A DNA stretch of 64,000 nucleotides. Source: Micromonospora sp. M71_S20 (GTDB taxonomy: Bacteria > Actinomycetota > Actinomycetes > Mycobacteriales > Micromonosporaceae). Below, one piece after another: positions 62,803 to 64,000 of this stretch (position 1 is its first letter; every line of letters starts with the position of its first letter). A program made the translations under genes and the position numbers. Where the stretch lies: contig NZ_RCCV01000001.1 of NCBI RefSeq assembly GCF_003664255.1, positions 868,001 through 932,000 on the forward strand, written 5' to 3'. A model generated the notes under the pieces. That model had not been told where the DNA came from. It made no database searches and saw only the letters and a list, made by a program, of their open reading frames with translations.

Positions 62803-63648
62803 ATGGCTCCGAAGACCGCCCGTGCCCGGCGACTGGGCATCGCGCTGCGCACCCACCGGGAAGCCGCCGGCCTCACGCTGGAGGCGGCGGCGGACGAGAT
62901 CAGCAGCACCCGCAGCACCCTGTCCCGCTACGAGAACGCGCAGACGCTGGTCAGCCCCGCCACCGTGCGCGCCCTGCTCACCCTCTACGGGGTCGGCGCG
63001 GACGAGGTCGCCGCAGCCGTGCAGCTCGCCAAGGACGCCCGCAAGCCCGGCTGGTGGGTGTCGTACTCGCACCTGCTGGACCGGCGCACCATCGACTTCA
63101 TCGCGCTGGAGGCCGAGGCCACCGGCATCGCCAACTTCGAGCCCTCCGTGGTGCCGGGCCTGTTGCAGACCGCCGACTACGTCCGGGGCGTGATGCGCGG
63201 CGGCCCGCACACCCTCCGCGACGACGAGGTGGAGCAGCGGGTCCAGTTCCGGCTCGACCGGCAGCAGCGGCTCATCAGCGACCAGCCGCCGATCCTGGAC
63301 GCCATCATCGACGAGGGCGCGCTGCTGCGGCCCGTCGGCGACCGGTCGGTGATGGAGTCGCAACTGCACCACCTGGTCAAGATGGGCGAGCTGCCCAACA
63401 TCACGGTCCAGGTGATCCCGCTCGCCGCCGGCTACCACCGGGGCACCCGGGGCTCGCTGCACATCCTGGAGTTCGCAGACCCGGAGGACCCGATCATCGC
63501 CTCGGTGGAGACGGTGGCCGGGCAGATGGTCCTCGACCGGCCGGGCGACCTGCGTACCTGCACCAAGATCATGGAGCATCTGCGGACCGTCGCGCTCAGC
63601 CCGGCGGACAGCCGCGACCAGCTCCTCCAACTTCTGAAGGGACGGTAG
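62803..63648 (+). CDS. XRE-family regulator with DUF5753 domain
   Basis: The 281-aa protein has an N-terminal XRE helix-turn-helix (LRTHREAAGLTLEAAADEISSTRSTLSRYENA, in the first 50 residues) and the C-terminal DUF5753 domain (FEPSVVPGLLQTADYVRGVM, LHILEFADPEDPIIASVET). This architecture is abundant in Streptomyces and Micromonospora and is usually followed by a DUF397 gene, as here. ATG 62803 (MAPKTARARRLG) is the usual start; an ATG at 62785 would add six residues. Confidence 0.93.
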   Translation: MAPKTARARRLGIALRTHREAAGLTLEAAADEISSTRSTLSRYENAQTLVSPATVRALLTLYGVGADEVAAAVQLAKDARKPGWWVSYSHLLDRRTIDFIALEAEATGIANFEPSVVPGLLQTADYVRGVMRGGPHTLRDDEVEQRVQFRLDRQQRLISDQPPILDAIIDEGALLRPVGDRSVMESQLHHLVKMGELPNITVQVIPLAAGYHRGTRGSLHILEFADPEDPIIASVETVAGQMVLDRPGDLRTCTKIMEHLRTVALSPADSRDQLLQLLKGR

Positions 63649-63652
63649 GACC

Positions 63653-63853
63653 ATGACACCGACGATCAGCGCGGCGCTGGCCGTGGCGCGGTGGCGCAAG
63701 AGCAGCCGCAGCGGCGACGAGGGAGCGTGCGTGGAGATGGCGGTGGTCCCGGGCACGGTCGCCGTCCGCGACTCCAAGGACCCGTCCGGCCCCGCGCTGC
63801 TCTTCCCGCCGGCCGCCTGGGCCGCCTTCGTCGGGGCGCCGCCCGGGCACTGA
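63653..63853 (+). CDS. DUF397 small protein, partner of the XRE regulator
   Basis: The 66-aa DUF397 protein has WRKSSRSGDEGACVEMAV and a VAVRDSKDPSGPAL motif, the family signature. It starts 4 bp after the XRE stop, so the two are cotranscribed. In Streptomyces such pairs influence differentiation and antibiotic production, and have been discussed as toxin-antitoxin-like; the role here is inferred. Confidence 0.95.
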   Translation: MTPTISAALAVARWRKSSRSGDEGACVEMAVVPGTVAVRDSKDPSGPALLFPPAAWAAFVGAPPGH

Positions 63854-63865
63854 CCTCCCCCTCCG

Positions 63866-63906
63866 GAGGCGCCGGCGCGCCCGCTGACCCGTCGCGCCGG
63901 TGCCTC
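63866..63906 (+). terminator. Terminator after the DUF397 gene
   Basis: gaggcgccggcgcg (63866-63879) pairs with cgcgccggtgcctc (63893-63906), 13 Watson-Crick pairs plus one G-T, with a 13-nt loop. The remaining 94 bp to the window end show no gene. Confidence 0.75.
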
Positions 63907-64000
63907 GCCGGCGGCGGTCCCACCGTTGGGAGCCGGTGGGGCCGCCGCCCGGCGGGGGTCGGTGCCGCCCGCCCGGGGGCGGCCCTTCGTCCGCCCCGGC

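Overview
The window is ordinary core chromosome of a very high-GC actinomycete, most likely a Micromonospora or close relative in the Micromonosporaceae. The indicators are the extreme GC3 bias, frequent GTG starts, GTGA/ATGA start-stop overlaps, leaderless TANNNT promoters, an archaeal-type ProRS, a GlnR-type operator ahead of amtB, tandem type I signal peptidases, a SepIVA-like protein, and an XRE/DUF397 pair. No tRNA, rRNA, CRISPR array, prophage, transposase or biosynthetic cluster is visible.

Layout. 1-2.0 kb: rpsB-tsf (tsf cut by the left edge), leftward. 2.0-12.7 kb: a mixed-strand block with a GRF-repeat membrane protein, yraN-comM-dprA, a small unknown protein, xerC, a GNAT enzyme, a PLP aminotransferase, an M23 peptidase and a sulfite-oxidase-family enzyme. 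12.7-18.7 kb: a leftward ribosome/export operon rpsP-KH-rimM-trmD-rplS-lepB-lepB-nudix-rnhB-DUF2469. 19-23 kb: DUF402 protein, proS, a TetR regulator and an amidohydrolase. 23.3-26.9 kb: a large secreted subtilisin with accessory domains, followed by an internally deleted Uma2 gene. 27.3-35.6 kb: the leftward nitrogen and membrane-targeting block amtB-glnB-glnD-ffh, then an APH-like kinase and ftsY. 35.7-38.7 kb: PhoD-like phosphatase, DinB-like and HAD proteins.

38.7-50.8 kb: smc, a small coiled-coil protein, a CAP-domain membrane protein, a GH114-like lipoprotein, then the leftward run rsmD-coaD-sepIVA-DUF177-rpmF-plsX-rnc-mutM, which joins RNA processing, CoA and lipid precursor supply, division and repair. 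51.1-58.5 kb: an LPXTG surface protein, recG with a FakA/DAK2 kinase, rpmB, GNAT and thiL. 58.6-64 kb: a stand-alone Lrp ligand domain with DUF3515, ddl, a TPR-AAA+ ATPase, a small orphan ORF, and the XRE/DUF397 pair.

The most notable signals are not gene families. (i) Three genes (xerC, the LPXTG gene, rsmD) follow a leaderless short ORF that ends in a GTGA overlap with the main start codon. (ii) 30-bp tandem repeats are inserted in frame into otherwise conserved proteins (xerC, glnD), and a palindromic insert sits in rimM. (iii) A multi-half-site GlnR operator lies before amtB. (iv) A Uma2 nuclease gene keeps both ends but has lost its catalytic middle. I see no complete undescribed multigene system. 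All calls rest on reading sequence and translations; no database search was run.
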